Positions 16,515 through 23,813 of a DNA stretch of 39,098 nt are shown here, one piece after another. How positions within the stretch are numbered: the first letter of the stretch is position 1; each line of letters opens with the position of its first letter. Where the stretch lies: the NCBI GenBank assembly GCA_021794525.1, contig JAJYQP010000063.1:1-39098 (forward strand). Reading direction: 5' to 3'. A program made the position numbers and the translations under genes. The stretch comes from Pseudomonadota bacterium (GTDB lineage Bacteria > Pseudomonadota > Alphaproteobacteria > Sphingomonadales > Sphingomonadaceae). The notes beneath the pieces were generated by a model, which saw only the letters and a list, made by a program, of their open reading frames with translations, did no database searches and was not told the origin of the DNA.

Positions 16515-18128
16515 CTATAGGCGGTAGTTGGCGTCGCCTGTCAGCGATCCGGCAACCGGCCCGCGGTGGGTTCCCGGGGCGCCGATGCTGACAGCATGGT
16601 TGGGCGTAGGCGACCCCACCTGCTCAAGCTGACGGGCAATAAAGGAAGCGTGGTCGGGCAGGCGTTCGGCATTGTCCGCGATGACCTCGCGTATATCCCT
16701 GAGGAAGGCGAGTGCTTGGTCGGACGGGATAAGGTCAACCATTGGATCGGGCGTAGCATCGATCCCCTGTCCGATGAGCACCTGCACCCAACTTTCCTCG
16801 TGGAACAGCTCGGCCTTGCCATGCTGGAAGAAGCGCGCGCACGACCTAAACAGCGCCAGCCGATCACGCAGCGTATCGGGGACATCCATGTGCTTGACAT
16901 AGGCCCAGAACGGCGTGTCTTCGCGCCGGGTTACCTTGTAGTGCGCAATGATGAAGTCGCGCACGTCTTCGTACTCGAACGCGGTTTGGCGATTGTACTC
17001 CGCGATGGTCTCAGGATCGAATCTGCGGTCTGGAAAGAGCGCGATCAGGCGGAAGATCGCGGTCTGGATCAGGTGGATCGAGGTCGATTCCAGCGGCTCA
17101 AGAAAGCCCGCCGATAAACCGATGGCGATCACATTCTTCTCCCACGGCCGCTCGCGCCGGCCGGGGCGGAAGCGCACCAGCATGGGATCCTTCAAAGGAG
17201 CGCCGTCCAAGTTGGCGAGCAATGTGTCGCGCGCGGTCTCGTCACTCATGTGGGCGGCGGCATAGACCAGACCGTTTCCGATACGATGCTGGAGCGCAAT
17301 CCGCCATTGCCAGCCCGCGGACCGGGCCGTGGAGCGGGTATAGGGCGTGAGTGGCATGACGCCCTCGCAGGGCACCGCCAGCGCTCGGTCACAAGGTAAC
17401 CAGTGGTTCCAATCCCGGTACCCGACGTCCATCGCTTCGCCGATCAGCAACGCACGCATGCCCGAGCAATCGACGAACAGGTCGCCCGCGATCTCACGCC
17501 CATCGGCGAGGACGACATGGCGAACGAAACCGCTTTCGGGATCGCGCACGGCGTCGACAATGCGGCCCTCGATCCGCTCGACCCCCTGCGCCTCCGACCG
17601 CTTCCGCAGGAAGGCGGCGTAGAGGGAGGCATCGAAATGGAAAGCGTAGTCGATGTCGTGCAAGGGCGAGCTGGGGTTGCGCTGGTCGGGATAGGCCATG
17701 CGGTTGCGGCGCGCGAGCGCGGTCGCGAAGGCATAGTCGTCCAACGTTCCGATATCCGGCGTATCCCGGTACCGCAGGAAGAACTGGTGGGTGTGCAACC
17801 AGAGCAAGTCCTGCCCGATTGCGCCGAAGCCGTGGATATAGCTGTGGCCGGGCTCGCGCCAGTTAGCGAACTCGATGCCCAGCTTGTAGGTCGCCTCCGC
17901 GTGCTCGAGTAGATCGCGATCCTCGATGCCGGCCATCTGGTTGTAGATCTTGATCGGCGGGATGGTGGCTTCGCCCACGCCAATTGTGCCGATCTGATCG
18001 GACTCGATCAGCCGGATCGTGTAGCCACGGGTGAAGAGCCGCGACGTAAGGGCTGCCGTCATCCACCCCGCCGTCCCTCCGCCGACGATCACGATCTCGA
18101 ACGGGGAATTACCTCGCCGTTGCGCCAT
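16515..18128 (-). CDS. Flavin-dependent tryptophan halogenase family protein
   Basis: The 537-residue protein belongs to the flavin-dependent halogenase family (PF04820). The FAD-binding G-G-G-T-A-G-W motif lies near the N-terminus, then G-V-G-E-A-T-I-P. Lys82 in A-T-Y-K-L-G-I-E-F-A-N-W aligns with the catalytic lysine of PrnA/RebH. The partner glutamate is present in F-L-E-P-L-E-S-T-S. The motif W-x-W-x-I-P reads W-Q-W-R-I-A here, with alanine in place of proline. Such genes recur beside Oar/SusC-like receptors in sphingomonads and caulobacters without a known substrate, so halogenation of free tryptophan should not be assumed. It lies upstream of the receptor on the same strand, 163 bp away. 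No flavin reductase gene is nearby. Confidence 0.87.
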   Translation of the reverse strand: MAQRRGNSPFEIVIVGGGTAGWMTAALTSRLFTRGYTIRLIESDQIGTIGVGEATIPPIKIYNQMAGIEDRDLLEHAEATYKLGIEFANWREPGHSYIHGFGAIGQDLLWLHTHQFFLRYRDTPDIGTLDDYAFATALARRNRMAYPDQRNPSSPLHDIDYAFHFDASLYAAFLRKRSEAQGVERIEGRIVDAVRDPESGFVRHVVLADGREIAGDLFVDCSGMRALLIGEAMDVGYRDWNHWLPCDRALAVPCEGVMPLTPYTRSTARSAGWQWRIALQHRIGNGLVYAAAHMSDETARDTLLANLDGAPLKDPMLVRFRPGRRERPWEKNVIAIGLSAGFLEPLESTSIHLIQTAIFRLIALFPDRRFDPETIAEYNRQTAFEYEDVRDFIIAHYKVTRREDTPFWAYVKHMDVPDTLRDRLALFRSCARFFQHGKAELFHEESWVQVLIGQGIDATPDPMVDLIPSDQALAFLRDIREVIADNAERLPDHASFIARQLEQVGSPTPNHAVSIGAPGTHRGPVAGSLTGDANYRL

Positions 18129-18395
18129 GCAATCGTCTCCCCAAGCGGTGGCTTATCGGTTCGCTCAAACAACCTTCGTCTTGTGACCGCAAATAGATCG
18201 CCTTGGCGCTGAGAGGCAATCGGGTGAATTGCGTCGTCCCGTTCAAACGAAAAATTGCGAGAGACGGCACCCGAGAGGCATCTCGCCAACGGAGGCGGCC
18301 TGAACCGGCCGCGAATCGAACGCTCGGTTCGCGCCGCGAAACGGTCGCACCTGGCCAGGGCGGTCTCAAATTCTGCGCCGTGCCAGAATCCATAT

Positions 18396-18424
18396 GGATT
18401 AAACCGCCACGCACACTCGTTTTC
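18396..18424 (+). promoter_or_regulatory. ECF sigma-type promoter, copy 1
   Basis: GGATTAAA (18396-18403), 14 bases, then CGTTTTC (18418-18424). The element ends 47 nt before the start of the 112-residue exported protein. The same two boxes with the same spacing occur at 20177-20204 and 21460-21488. The -35 GGA and -10 CGTT type boxes fit ECF promoters. The following ten bases GAGCAGGCCG are shared with copy 3. The rest of 18129-18471 shows no gene. Confidence 0.75.
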
Positions 18425-18471
18425 CTCCCGAGCAGGCCGAACACCGGCTTCGAACGCAGGGAGTAAATTGC

Positions 18472-18810
18472 ATGAAGCGCATCATTCTTTCGTCCTTCGT
18501 GGTACTCGGCCTCGCCGGTGCCGCCACTGCCGCGGTCCAGACGTTGTATGAGGAGCAGTTGGCGCGCGACGAGGAGAAGCTGATCATCAACGCGCCCATC
18601 GCGGGCATCAAGAACAGCCGCTGGTTCGATTATCGCGCGGACATCCTCGAAGCGCAGAAGGAGCTCAACAGCGATCTGCGCGGCGCCTCCGACGTTGAAG
18701 ACCGCCGCGATGCGTGGGAAGAATATGCCCACGAGCTGCGCGTCGAGCGGATCGATTACATCGAGGACATGGCCGAGAAGGGGTTCCGCCAGGGCTATGT
18801 GATCTGGTGA
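18472..18810 (+). CDS. Small exported protein of unknown function
   Basis: This 112-residue protein starts with a clear signal peptide: M-K-R then a hydrophobic core and A-A-T-A-A, with cleavage probably near residue 21. The mature part is short, acidic and helix-prone, rich in E, D and R (for example Y-E-E-Q-L-A-R-D-E-E-K, then A-E-K-G-F-R-Q-G-Y-V-I-W at the end), with no cysteines. I do not recognise a family. GGGAG sits at about the right distance before the ATG. It follows a promoter shared with the S8 peptidase and the PRC-like protein, so it is probably a member of the local ECF regulon and acts in the periplasm. A strong terminator follows 70 bp after its stop, so it is a single-gene transcript. 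Confidence 0.75.
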   Translation: MKRIILSSFVVLGLAGAATAAVQTLYEEQLARDEEKLIINAPIAGIKNSRWFDYRADILEAQKELNSDLRGASDVEDRRDAWEEYAHELRVERIDYIEDMAEKGFRQGYVIW

Positions 18811-18879
18811 ACTGAGCCACGCGGCCTCCCCGGTCCCGCTGCCCGACCCTTCCTCCGACCCGCGGCGGGACCGACCCCG

Positions 18880-18915
18880 GAAGCACCGGAAGCCACGCGC
18901 TTCCGGTGCTTCTTT
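18880..18915 (+). terminator. Rho-independent terminator after the small exported protein
   Basis: A perfect 13-bp stem, GAAGCACCGGAAG (18880-18892) with CTTCCGGTGCTTC (18900-18912), encloses a 7-nt loop and is followed by TTT. It ends the transcript of the 112-residue protein and separates it from the converging anti-sigma gene. Confidence 0.85.
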
Positions 18916-18954
18916 GTGTGCAACACCCTCGAAATCGAGAGGATGGGGATGGCT

Positions 18955-19674
18955 TTACCGCCAGCCGCGCGCCTTCGCCGCGGCTTCCTGCTCACCGTCG
19001 AGCGCAGCGCCCACGGCCATCGCCTGGGCGCGGGCGAGGATCGCGGCGTCGTCCGCACCGGCCATACGGTAATCGCTGCCAGACGCGACCGAGCCTTCGC
19101 CCAGCGCCTCCAGCTTCCAGCGCGCGCCCTCGCGGCAGGCGATCCCGCCCCCATCGGCGCCGCTGAATGCCCGGCAATAGCTGCCTGTCCGGTCGCGGAA
19201 GCTCAACAGAACCCGCGTAGCCTCGCCGGGGGATTGCTCCGCGACGAGGCGCCGATCCAGCAACCCGGCAAGCTTCGCGTCGGCATAGGCCGCATCGCCT
19301 TCACCGCCCCGCGGCACGAGCACCACCAGCGCCAGCGAAGCGGCCAGCGCGGGCCCCGCGACCCAGGTCCAGCGCGGCCAAGAAACCAGAGAGCGGCGTT
19401 TCTGCTCGATTCGCTCGCGCGCTTCGGCAAAGCCCACGACATTGCTGGCGGGCTGCTCGACCGTCGGGCGCAGCAGCGCGGCCAGTGCCTCGGGCACCGG
19501 TTCCTCGGCAATGGGATCGAAATGAGCGCAGAGCTGTGACTTCAGCGCGCGATGGCGTTCCAAGTCGCGCAGCAGCGCAGGATCGACGGCGATCGCGGCC
19601 TCCACCGCGCGCGCGCGGGCGCCGGTCAGCTCGCCATCGGCGAAAGCGGCCAGTTCGTCGCGGGTGACGGTCAT
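18955..19674 (-). CDS. Anti-sigma factor, membrane-anchored
   Basis: The 239-residue protein begins with an anti-sigma-like helical segment (R-D-E-L-A-A-F-A-D-G-E-L, the usual 'l.ayvDGeL' pattern). A single membrane helix follows around residues 105-120 (V-A-G-P-A-L-A-A-S-L-A-L-V-V-L-V-P), then a periplasmic domain of about 115 residues ending in an Ala-rich tail. The cytoplasmic zinc motif of ZAS-type anti-sigmas (H-x3-C-x2-C) is not present. Its ATG overlaps the sigma gene's stop by 4 bp (ATGA), so both are co-translated. It should bind the partner sigma at the inner membrane and release it on an envelope signal. Two cysteines in the periplasmic part (in S-Y-C-R and I-A-C-R) could form a disulfide. 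Confidence 0.85.
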   Translation of the reverse strand: MTVTRDELAAFADGELTGARARAVEAAIAVDPALLRDLERHRALKSQLCAHFDPIAEEPVPEALAALLRPTVEQPASNVVGFAEARERIEQKRRSLVSWPRWTWVAGPALAASLALVVLVPRGGEGDAAYADAKLAGLLDRRLVAEQSPGEATRVLLSFRDRTGSYCRAFSGADGGGIACREGARWKLEALGEGSVASGSDYRMAGADDAAILARAQAMAVGAALDGEQEAAAKARGWR

Positions 19675-20210
19675 GCCGGTTCTCCCAGAAGTGCCAGGAG
19701 AGCATCGCGACCCCTAACAAGGCGTGAATTGAGCGTGCCGATCGGCACTCCGGCGATGTCCGCGGCTTCGCGGTAGGCATAGCCCTCGACCATCACGAGC
19801 AGCACCGCCTCGCGCTGCTCCTCGGGCAATTGCTGCATGGCGCGATCGACCATCGACAGCTCGACCGCGGCTTCCTGCGCGCCGTCCCCACCCACCGACA
19901 GCCCGGCGTCTTCGTCGACGAAGGTTTCGCGGCGGCGGGCGCTAGCTCGGCCCTGATCGATCCAGATATTGCGCATGATCCGGTACATCCAACTGTCAAG
20001 CCGGGTGCCCGCCTGCCACTTGTCGCGGTTGGCGAGCGCCCGCTCGATGCTCATCTGGCAGAGATCGTCACCATCGGCGGGATTGCCGCACAGCCCGATC
20101 GCGAAGCGTCGCAACCGGGGCAGCATGGCCAGCAAGTCCTGCTCGAAATTGGTGCTCAGCGTTTCTGCCTTCCGCAGGATTAAACGAACGATGCGACCCG
20201 TTTCATCCAT
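19671..20210 (-). CDS. ECF-type RNA polymerase sigma factor
   Basis: The 179-residue protein has sigma region 2 (L-P-R-L-R-R-F-A, then D-G-D-D-L-C-Q-M-S-I-E-R-A and S-W-M-Y-R-I-M-R-N) and region 4 (L-P-E-E-Q-R-E-A-V-L-L, then G-Y-A-Y-R-E-A-A-D-I-A-G-V-P-I-G-T-L-N-S-R-L), with no sigma region 3. This is the standard ECF form. The first ~20 residues before the conserved part are unusual, so a later start is possible. The gene is divergent from the S8 peptidase with 33 bp between starts, and the peptidase promoter lies inside this gene's 5' end. It probably reads the GGATTAAA-N14-CGTTT promoters in this window. No copy of that promoter is visible before its own start. Confidence 0.92.
   Translation of the reverse strand: MDETGRIVRLILRKAETLSTNFEQDLLAMLPRLRRFAIGLCGNPADGDDLCQMSIERALANRDKWQAGTRLDSWMYRIMRNIWIDQGRASARRRETFVDEDAGLSVGGDGAQEAAVELSMVDRAMQQLPEEQREAVLLVMVEGYAYREAADIAGVPIGTLNSRLVRGRDALLALLGEPA
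20177..20204 (+). promoter_or_regulatory. ECF sigma-type promoter, copy 2, inside the sigma gene
   Basis: GGATTAAA (20177-20184), 14 bases, CGTTTC (20199-20204), on the plus strand 39 nt before the S8 peptidase start. The element lies within the first codons of the divergent sigma gene. It matches copies 1 and 3 in both boxes and spacing, except for one T fewer in the last box. Confidence 0.75.
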
Positions 20211-20243
20211 GCTTAATGCGATTCGAGTTTAGGACTACAGCCG

Positions 20244-21449
20244 ATGCGCGCCTTTCCCCTTTTCTGTACGCTGGTAGCCGCGCTGGCGGCACCGCTTGCC
20301 GCGCAGGTGGCTTTGCCCGGCGTGCCGCTGCCGCGCCTCGACCGCGTGGTGCCACCGCTCGTGGAGCCGGTGCAGGACCTGGCCCGCAGCGCCACGCAGC
20401 TCGCACGCGAGCGGATCCGCACGCTCGACCGGCTGGTGCGCCGCGAGAGCGCGGTGATCGAACGCGATGCGCGCGGCGATCCCGCCCGGCGCGGCGAGCT
20501 GCTGGTGATGGACCTCAACGCGGTGGAACTGGGGCTGGCCGAAACGGCGGGATTCGCGGTGCTGGGGACCGAACGGATCGGCGAGCTCGATTTGGCCGTT
20601 ACCCGGCTGCGTGCGCCCGCGGGGCTGGCTCTGGCAGAAGCCGAGGCCTTGCTGCAACGCACCTTGCCCGGCGCGGTCGTTAGCGCCGATGTGCTGCACT
20701 TCCAGTCAGGCACCGGCGGCGATGGCGCCCGACCTGCGCCATCCTCCTTCAGCTCAGCGCGCGGGACACCGATCGGCGTGATCGACGGCGCGCCGGGCCG
20801 CGCGGTGCCGGTCGCCGCGATGCGCGGCTTCGCCACCGGCGCTCCGCTCGCCAGCAATCACGGCAGCGCAGTGGTGTCCTTGCTCGCCTCCGCCGGAGCA
20901 GGCCCGATCCGCGTCGCCGACGTCTATGGCAGCGACAAGGCGGGCGGCAACGCGCTCGCCATCGCCCGCGCGCTCGGGTGGCTGGTAGGCCAGGGCAGCC
21001 GGGTGGTGACGATCAGCCTGGTGGGTCCGCGTAATCCGGTGCTCGAACGCGCTGTGGCGGCAGCGCGCGGCAAGGGCGTGGTGATCGTGGCGGCGGTCGG
21101 CAACGACGGGCCCGCCGCCCCGCCCGCCTTTCCGGCCAGCTATCCCGGCGTGCTCGCGGTGACGGCCGTCGATGGTCAGCGCCGCGCGCTCATCGAGGCG
21201 GGGCGCGCACTGCATCTCGACTATGCGGCGCCGGGCGCGGATATTTCCGGGCTGGACGCGAAGGGCAAGCGGATCGCGCTGCGCGGCACATCCTTCGCCG
21301 CGCCGTTGGTTGCCGCCCGCGTCGCACGCGCGCTTCGGACTGCCAACTGGCGCGGCACGCTGGACGCCGAGGCGATCGATCTGGGCAAGAAAGGCCGCGA
21401 CGAGGTCTACGGCGGCGGGCTCCTGTGCGCCCGTTGCAAGGGCCGCTGA
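20244..21449 (+). CDS. Exported subtilisin-family (S8) serine peptidase
   Basis: The 401-residue protein has a signal peptide (R-A-F-P-L-F then an Ala-rich core ending A-A-Q). A prodomain-like region of about 150 residues follows, without a recognisable I9 motif. The catalytic triad is visible as Asp181 in G-V-I-D-G, His206 in N-H-G-S-A-V and Ser350 in G-T-S-F-A-A-P. The oxyanion Asn is in V-G-N-D-G-P. Spacing between Asp and His is short, so the fold is compact. Two cysteines close the C-terminus (C-A-R-C). Its promoter matches those of the flanking exported proteins. Lying beside an ECF/anti-sigma pair, it may process envelope proteins under stress, or even act on the anti-sigma; both roles are inferred. 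Confidence 0.88.
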   Translation: MRAFPLFCTLVAALAAPLAAQVALPGVPLPRLDRVVPPLVEPVQDLARSATQLARERIRTLDRLVRRESAVIERDARGDPARRGELLVMDLNAVELGLAETAGFAVLGTERIGELDLAVTRLRAPAGLALAEAEALLQRTLPGAVVSADVLHFQSGTGGDGARPAPSSFSSARGTPIGVIDGAPGRAVPVAAMRGFATGAPLASNHGSAVVSLLASAGAGPIRVADVYGSDKAGGNALAIARALGWLVGQGSRVVTISLVGPRNPVLERAVAAARGKGVVIVAAVGNDGPAAPPAFPASYPGVLAVTAVDGQRRALIEAGRALHLDYAAPGADISGLDAKGKRIALRGTSFAAPLVAARVARALRTANWRGTLDAEAIDLGKKGRDEVYGGGLLCARCKGR

Positions 21450-21459
21450 CGCGGGGGAT

Positions 21460-21488
21460 GGATTAAATCCGAAACCGCATCCGTTTTC
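21460..21488 (+). promoter_or_regulatory. ECF sigma-type promoter, copy 3
   Basis: GGATTAAA (21460-21467), 14 bases, CGTTTTC (21482-21488), 48 nt before the PRC-like protein start and 11 bp after the S8 peptidase stop. The -10 side and the shared GAGCAGGCCG immediately downstream (21494-21503) match copy 1 almost base for base. Confidence 0.75.
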
Positions 21489-21536
21489 GCTGTGAGCAGG
21501 CCGCCAACCGCGCCTGCCCAACGAAAGGATTGCAAA

Positions 21537-22403
21537 ATGAAGAAGGCATATCTCATCGCCGCCGTCTCGCTCGGCGTGTTCGCGGCTCCGCAGGCCCAGG
21601 CACAACTGCTGGGCGGTGGCGGCGCCCTCGGGGGCCAGCTCGGCGGAACGCTATCGGGCGCGACCGGCCCGCTCCGCAGCCTCCCCAACGAAACCCTGCG
21701 TTCGAGCACCCGCGGCTCGGCGCGCGGCGATGCCCGCACCACCGGCAGCCAGCGCGTCGACCGTCGTAGCGGCTCGGTCGCGGTCGATCGCTCGCTTGAA
21801 GGCAGCCTCGACGCGGCCGGTTCGCAGATCGTCGACAGCCCGGCGGGCTCGAGCTCGGCCAATGGCTCGGCCAGCGGCAGCGCCGCCGGATCGGGCAGAG
21901 CCAATGCCCAGCTCATCGGCACCGACGCCGTGCGCGACGTGACCGGCCGCGCGGTCGGTCGTGCCCGGGACGTTGCCGCCACCACGCGCGATCGCGCAAG
22001 TGGTCTTGCGACCTCGACGCGCGAGCGTGCCAGCGGCCTCGCCGGAAGCGCCCGTTCGCTGACCGGCTCGGCCAGCGGCAACGGCAGCGCGAGGGGCCAG
22101 GGCAATGGCTCGATCGGCTCGGGGATGCTGGCGGCCGCGGGCAGCGGCGCGGCGGCGGGTGACGGTGCCTTCGCCGTGGCTCCGGGGATGCCCGTATTGG
22201 CCCCCAGCGGCGAGCGTTTCGGCAAGGTCCGCCAGCTCATCACCGACTCACGCGGCCGGGTGACCGGCGTGCTGGTGCGCGCCAAGGATCGCGACCTGAC
22301 GATCCCCGCCGCCAGCCTGTCGGGCTCCGGCAAGGCGCTGGTTATGGGCGAAGGCGCCGTGAACGCCGCACGCCCGGCAACGCCGGATCAGCCAACAAGC
22401 TGA
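21537..22403 (+). CDS. Exported low-complexity protein with PRC-barrel-like C-terminus
   Basis: The 288-residue protein has a signal peptide (K-K-A-Y-L-I-A-A-V-S-L-G-V-F-A-A-P-Q-A-Q-A). Residues ~22-210 are G/S/A/R-rich and repetitive, with near-repeats such as T-R-D-R-A-S-G-L-A-T and T-R-E-R-A-S-G-L-A-G. Residues ~220-275 resemble a PRC-barrel half: M-P-V-L-A-P-S-G-E-R-F-G-K-V, then D-S-R-G-R-V-T-G-V-L-V-R. The start is ATG 21537, preceded by GAAAGGA; an earlier in-frame start at 21492 lies within the promoter's transcript leader. No function is known to me; surface or periplasmic adhesion or scaffolding is possible. It shares its promoter type with the S8 peptidase just upstream. Confidence 0.8.
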   Translation: MKKAYLIAAVSLGVFAAPQAQAQLLGGGGALGGQLGGTLSGATGPLRSLPNETLRSSTRGSARGDARTTGSQRVDRRSGSVAVDRSLEGSLDAAGSQIVDSPAGSSSANGSASGSAAGSGRANAQLIGTDAVRDVTGRAVGRARDVAATTRDRASGLATSTRERASGLAGSARSLTGSASGNGSARGQGNGSIGSGMLAAAGSGAAAGDGAFAVAPGMPVLAPSGERFGKVRQLITDSRGRVTGVLVRAKDRDLTIPAASLSGSGKALVMGEGAVNAARPATPDQPTS

Positions 22404-22413
22404 CCGGCGCCAG

Positions 22414-22461
22414 GGGGGCGAGACGGACGGGCACCCGCCGGCCCACCCCGTCATCGCCCCC
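22414..22461 (+). terminator. Possible hairpin after the PRC-like protein
   Basis: GGGGGCGAGACGG (22414-22426) pairs with CCGTCATCGCCCCC (22448-22461) with one bulged base. There is no T tract, so termination is uncertain. Confidence 0.3.
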
Positions 22462-23397
22462 TGCCCTTGGCAGGAGGCGCTGGCGGAGCGGGTGGGCTAC
22501 GAACTGCATACACCGAAGACTGAAATTACGTGCTTATTTCGATTTCTTCGGTTCGTGCCCCACAGTTTGGCCCACGCAATGCCGTGCGAGGCTTCAACTG
22601 AAAGAGATGAACTCCCGCGAAGGCGAACGCAACCCTCGGGGTTTTGAGCTGGTATGATCGCAGCCCTCCGCCGTTTGACCAAGGCAGAACCGCCGCGGCT
22701 GGCAGAGGAATGCCTCATTTCGGGTCTTGCGATGTAAAGGACGGAAAGCCCGAACTGGGTGCCTGCTGAACACGATTGAAGCTCGCGTGGGAAAGCTAAG
22801 AGCCATAGAGGCGGCTGACGCATCCCGGATGACTCCTCACCGACCATGGGATCGAGTAAGCCGTAAGCGTGGCGTGGAGGCCGCGGCGTTGTGGTCAGGC
22901 TTGGCGCCTTGCGTATGCGCCTGCTGAAAACCCCTGTAGACGGACGCTTTGCCGATCTAAGCAACGCGCCGCCCGATCTCCATCCAGAAGAGCGCTTCAA
23001 CCTCGTCGCCGATTTGCCAAAAACATTGATGGGATCGTTTTCCGCCCGGCAGAGCGGCCCAGCCACCAATGCTTGGCTATACATTGCAGTCGGCGCATTA
23101 TCGCTTCTGGTGGGATGGTGCGCGAATTGCCACTGTCTATGCCTTTTATGATGGCCGACCGTTAGATCCGGAAAGGTTTGGGCAGCTCGAAGACGCGCTC
23201 GCCGCTTGAACCCGCGCCCTACTTCGCGCGCCGATCTGTTGCACTTACCATAAAGTCAGATCCCGATCCGGACCGTTCGGGCCGGTGCCGAAGGTCCGCT
23301 TTGATGTGTGTGTACGCCAGCAGCAGACAGAACGCTGTCGGCCCCATCACGGGCCACGAATGGGTGACCGGGCTTGCAATCCCGGCCACCCGTTCCT
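22462..23397. other. Gene-poor, degraded stretch
   Basis: I see no intact gene in this stretch of about 940 bp. Frames on both strands are short and look like noise, with one exception at 23069-23209 listed separately. The coding-like character of the flanking genes is lost. It lies inside the stretch bounded by the two copies of the tRNA-Thr 3' end, next to an AlpA remnant, so it is best read as decayed mobile-element or cargo DNA. Confidence 0.5.
23069..23209 (+). pseudogene. Coding-like 46-codon fragment, family not recognised
   Basis: The frame from ATG 23069 to TGA 23207-23209 gives a protein-like sequence rich in aromatic residues (for example S-A-H-Y-R-F-W-W-D-G-A-R-I-A-T-V-Y-A-F-Y-D-G-R-P-L-D). 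Upstream in-frame sense extends only to a stop near 23030. A different frame just upstream (22920-23050) also looks coding (D-L-S-N-A-P-P-D-L-H-P-E-E-R-F-N-L), suggesting one gene broken by a frameshift. I cannot name the family. Confidence 0.35.
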
Positions 23398-23599
23398 TCA
23401 GAAGGAGTGTCGGCTAGGCGCTTCTCGGCAAGCCAGCTTGGTTTGGAGCCAATCGAGCACCTCGGCCTCAACCCATCCCACCCTGCATGGGCCAAGGTGT
23501 ACCCGCTTGGGGAATTTGCCCGGCCTTCTCCAGTCGTGCGACGTGCTGCGGTGAGTATCGAACAAGCTCTTTGAGCTGACGCTTTGATAATATCCTCAT
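23398..23599 (-). pseudogene. Frameshifted AlpA-family phage regulator
   Basis: ATG 23597-23599 opens M-R-I-L-S-K-R-Q-L-K-E-L-V-R-Y-S-P-Q-H-V-A-R-L-E-K, the helix-turn-helix typical of AlpA-like excisionase/regulator proteins. At about 23525 the sense shifts frame and continues P-G-K-F-P-K-R-V-H-L-G, then V-G-W-V-E-A-E-V-L-D-W-L, the usual AlpA C-terminal pattern, to TGA at 23398-23400. One indel therefore broke an otherwise complete gene of about 66 codons. AlpA proteins are common in P4-type elements, where they control integrase expression or excision. It lies about 215 bp from tRNA-Thr and probably belonged to the same element as the integrase remnant at 7660. Confidence 0.8.
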
Positions 23600-23740
23600 C
23601 TCGATGATCCCATAAAGGGAGCATCGCGATGCCCCGGTTTTCGACAAACCCCGCGGTGTGGCGAAGGTATCAGGATCGCCCGGAGTCGCAATGATAAACA
23701 GATGGCAGCTCATCGCGGCTCATTGTATCTCGTGATCAGA

Positions 23741-23762
23741 GGTGGCCCAAAGGGTGGTCCAA
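23741..23762 (+). repeat. Tandem GGTGGYCCAA repeat near tRNA-Thr
   Basis: GGTGGCCCAA (23741-23750) and GGTGGTCCAA (23753-23762) are direct repeats with a 12-bp period and one mismatch, about 50 bp from the 3' end of tRNA-Thr. Closely spaced short repeats beside an att site are typical of integrase arm-binding sites. That role is inferred. Confidence 0.35.
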
Positions 23763-23813
23763 GCTTCCGCTCCGTCTTCAGTGGACTGAAAAATATAGAG
23801 GATTAAGAAGAGA

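Noticed and set aside
22497..23084. 195-codon minus-strand frame in the gene-poor stretch
   Set aside because: Composition is rich in R, S and P with no motif, and the better coding signal is on the other strand near 22920-23209.
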